64,000 nucleotides of DNA from an uncultured Verrucomicrobiota bacterium (GTDB lineage: Bacteria > Verrucomicrobiota > Verrucomicrobiia > Opitutales > Opitutaceae), in assembly GCA_903898675.1 (NCBI GenBank), contig CAIUGM010000006.1:25101-89100 (forward strand). Direction: 5' to 3'. Positions 63,701 to 64,000 of the stretch are shown here, piece by piece. A program made the position numbers and the translations under genes. The notes beneath the pieces were generated by a model that saw nothing but the letters and a program-made list of their open reading frames with translations, did not search any database and had not been told where the DNA came from. Numbering within the stretch: position 1 is the stretch's first letter; each line of letters begins with the position of its first letter.

Positions 63701-63854
63701 CCTGCTGCCGGCGGCACTGTCGCACGCGGTCGGCGCGGAAACCTCGCGACCGTTCGCGGTGGTCATCGTCGGCGGGCTCATCACTGCGACCCTCCTGATC
63801 CTTTTCCTGCTCCCGCTGCTTTACCCACACTTCGAGCCGCGGCAGGAGGGCTGA
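60768..63854 (+). CDS. Heavy-metal RND efflux pump (CzcA/CusA family)
   Basis: 1028 residues, full length with 12 membrane helices in two halves and two large periplasmic loops. MIGRLISYALRHRPIVLVLL and EAYPDVTNVQVQIITLFPGHA are characteristic of the HME-RND group. The proton-relay helix reads MGAIDFGIIVDSAVVVIEN with Asp401 and Asp407; it has DSA where zinc/cobalt/cadmium pumps usually have DGA and silver/copper pumps lack the first Asp, so the substrate is likely a divalent cation other than the classic Czc set (inference). It ends the operon. Confidence 0.95.
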   Translation: MIGRLISYALRHRPIVLVLLGLFVLAGVQAFRHLPVEAYPDVTNVQVQIITLFPGHAAEEVERLVTIPVENEMNGIPQRASMRSISLFGLSVVTLVFEDDAPGDYVRNQAFQHLAAVTLPAGAQASISPDATPVGEIYRYSLQAPPGYPAVELKALEDWVVERQLRTVPGVVDIVGFGGPTKQYQVLIDPAKLKSYGVSLKQVFDALANGNRNAGGSYIEHGAEMYVVRGLGFVQGTADIEGIAVDTRNGTPIRISDLGQVVIGEQLRLGRVGKAAPGTPDQNDLVQGIVLLRKGENALRVLELVRAKVAEINAHALPAGVRLVPHYDRTELIDRTLHSVQHNMIEGIALVLLVLILFLGLGEVRAALVVAAVVPLALLGAFLLLDWRHIPANLISMGAIDFGIIVDSAVVVIENLLRMRAEKRERTVPLGQLIVEAGRQMGRPILFAKAILLTAFLPLYTMQRVEGKIFQPMALTLTFALVAGTILALTVVPVLASFALRGGHGGEEDSWLVRQLQALYRPLLERALAARKVVGVIALLALAGAGIVAARLGSEFLPKLDEGALWLHVNMPQSIAPTEAARLVQRVRGILSTFPEVKVIVSQLGRPDDGTDVGGFDAAELYIDLIPRERWTVPDREALVDAMNQKLAAIPGLDLQFSQVIEDNVNEAISGIKGELGIKIFGEDPVKLQALAERIADVVRHVPGAVDVGTEQLLGQPQVQITMDRAAIGRAGLTVSDVQSVVETALGGSTATQVLEGERSFDLLVKLSPLAVTDLDSIRKIPLFGGNGERLTLDQVTTVSVRAGFARVYREENARRIAVKFSVRGRDLGSLVAEAQDKVGVAVPLPTGYRLEWTGSFENQQRALHRLLLIVPVTLAAIYFLLFTAFDSGWLATLILLVVPFAAVGGIVALPLAGLNLSVSALVGFIALFGVAVQNGVLLVERIRELRRDGHPMEEAIRTGASSRLRPVVMTAAMAALGLLPAALSHAVGAETSRPFAVVIVGGLITATLLILFLLPLLYPHFEPRQEG

Positions 63855-63899
63855 CGGCCGGCCCAACAATTTGCACCGAAAACTCAATCCCCACATCCC

Positions 63900-64000
63900 A
63901 TGATATCACCCACTGAGGCGAAGGAACGCGCCGAGACCAACCTGGCCGGGTTTCCCCCGGCCATCACCGAGGCTTACCTCGATTTTGCCGGCACCGCTGA
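63900..64000 (+). CDS. Start of an unidentified gene, cut by the window end
   Basis: From ATG 63900 the frame is open to the edge: MISPTEAKERAETNLAGF then PPAITEAYLDFAGTA. It begins 45 nt after the pump stop on the same strand, so it may belong to the efflux operon. The start follows CATCC. Too short to name. Confidence 0.5.
   Translation, partial: MISPTEAKERAETNLAGFPPAITEAYLDFAGTA

Overview
The window is high-GC, gene-dense bacterial chromosome with about 58 protein genes and one tRNA, and no phage, transposase, integrase or CRISPR array. Gene content points to Verrucomicrobiota, most likely Opitutaceae (inference). Supporting features are many secreted glycosidases and esterases of Gram-negative type, a DUF1501/DUF1800 pair, Tat-exported Gfo/Idh/MocA enzymes, a lone type IV pilin-like protein, weak use of Shine-Dalgarno sites, and many dispersed palindromic repeats between genes.

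Layout. 1-2400: the end of a GH127 arabinofuranosidase-like gene, then an L,D-transpeptidase and asd starting head to head. 2640-15740: a housekeeping block with tRNA-Val, hemC-hemD, a DegT aminotransferase, trpF, ffh (minus strand), der, fmt, a LysM protein, parB, secG, a LolA-like protein, a double ribbon-helix-helix protein and an aspartate aminotransferase. 15850-31430: exported carbohydrate and ester metabolism (CE1-like esterase, GH27, a duplicated outer-membrane barrel, GH13), a small ACP/YkgJ/coiled-coil cluster, redox genes (dihaem cytochrome c, FAD oxidase), a PhnA-like protein, an apparently Tat-exported deaminase and a DUF5916 barrel. 31450-42130: a large six-hairpin protein, two NTF2-like genes sharing an upstream palindrome, an acyl-CoA synthetase, GH16, a Gfo/Idh/MocA oxidoreductase, a LamG-like protein and an M20 hydrolase with changed metal ligands. 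42400-49090: twin DUF4242 proteins, a response regulator, an esterase, a cyclic-nucleotide-binding protein, a lytic transglycosylase and a DTW-domain tRNA-modification enzyme. 49170-58120: monomeric isocitrate dehydrogenase, DUF1501/DUF1800, the pilin-like protein and a kinase/regulator pair. 58250-63854: a complete heavy-metal-type RND efflux operon. A new gene begins at 63900 and leaves the window.

The most unusual signal is the repeat population. At least seven families of short inverted repeats lie between genes, and two of them also occur in frame inside essential enzymes: fmt at 10494-10518 and icd at 50085-50133. A repetitive pyrimidine-rich tract is also read in frame inside the DTW gene at 48635-48674. 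This resembles the protein-coding palindromic elements known from Rickettsia. Second, many start codons follow a C-rich stretch instead of a purine-rich ribosome binding site, and two glycosidase genes share an identical 12-mer at identical spacing before ATG. Third, a CTGACA-N6-TGTCAG palindrome precedes both small NTF2-like genes, which lie 5 kb apart.
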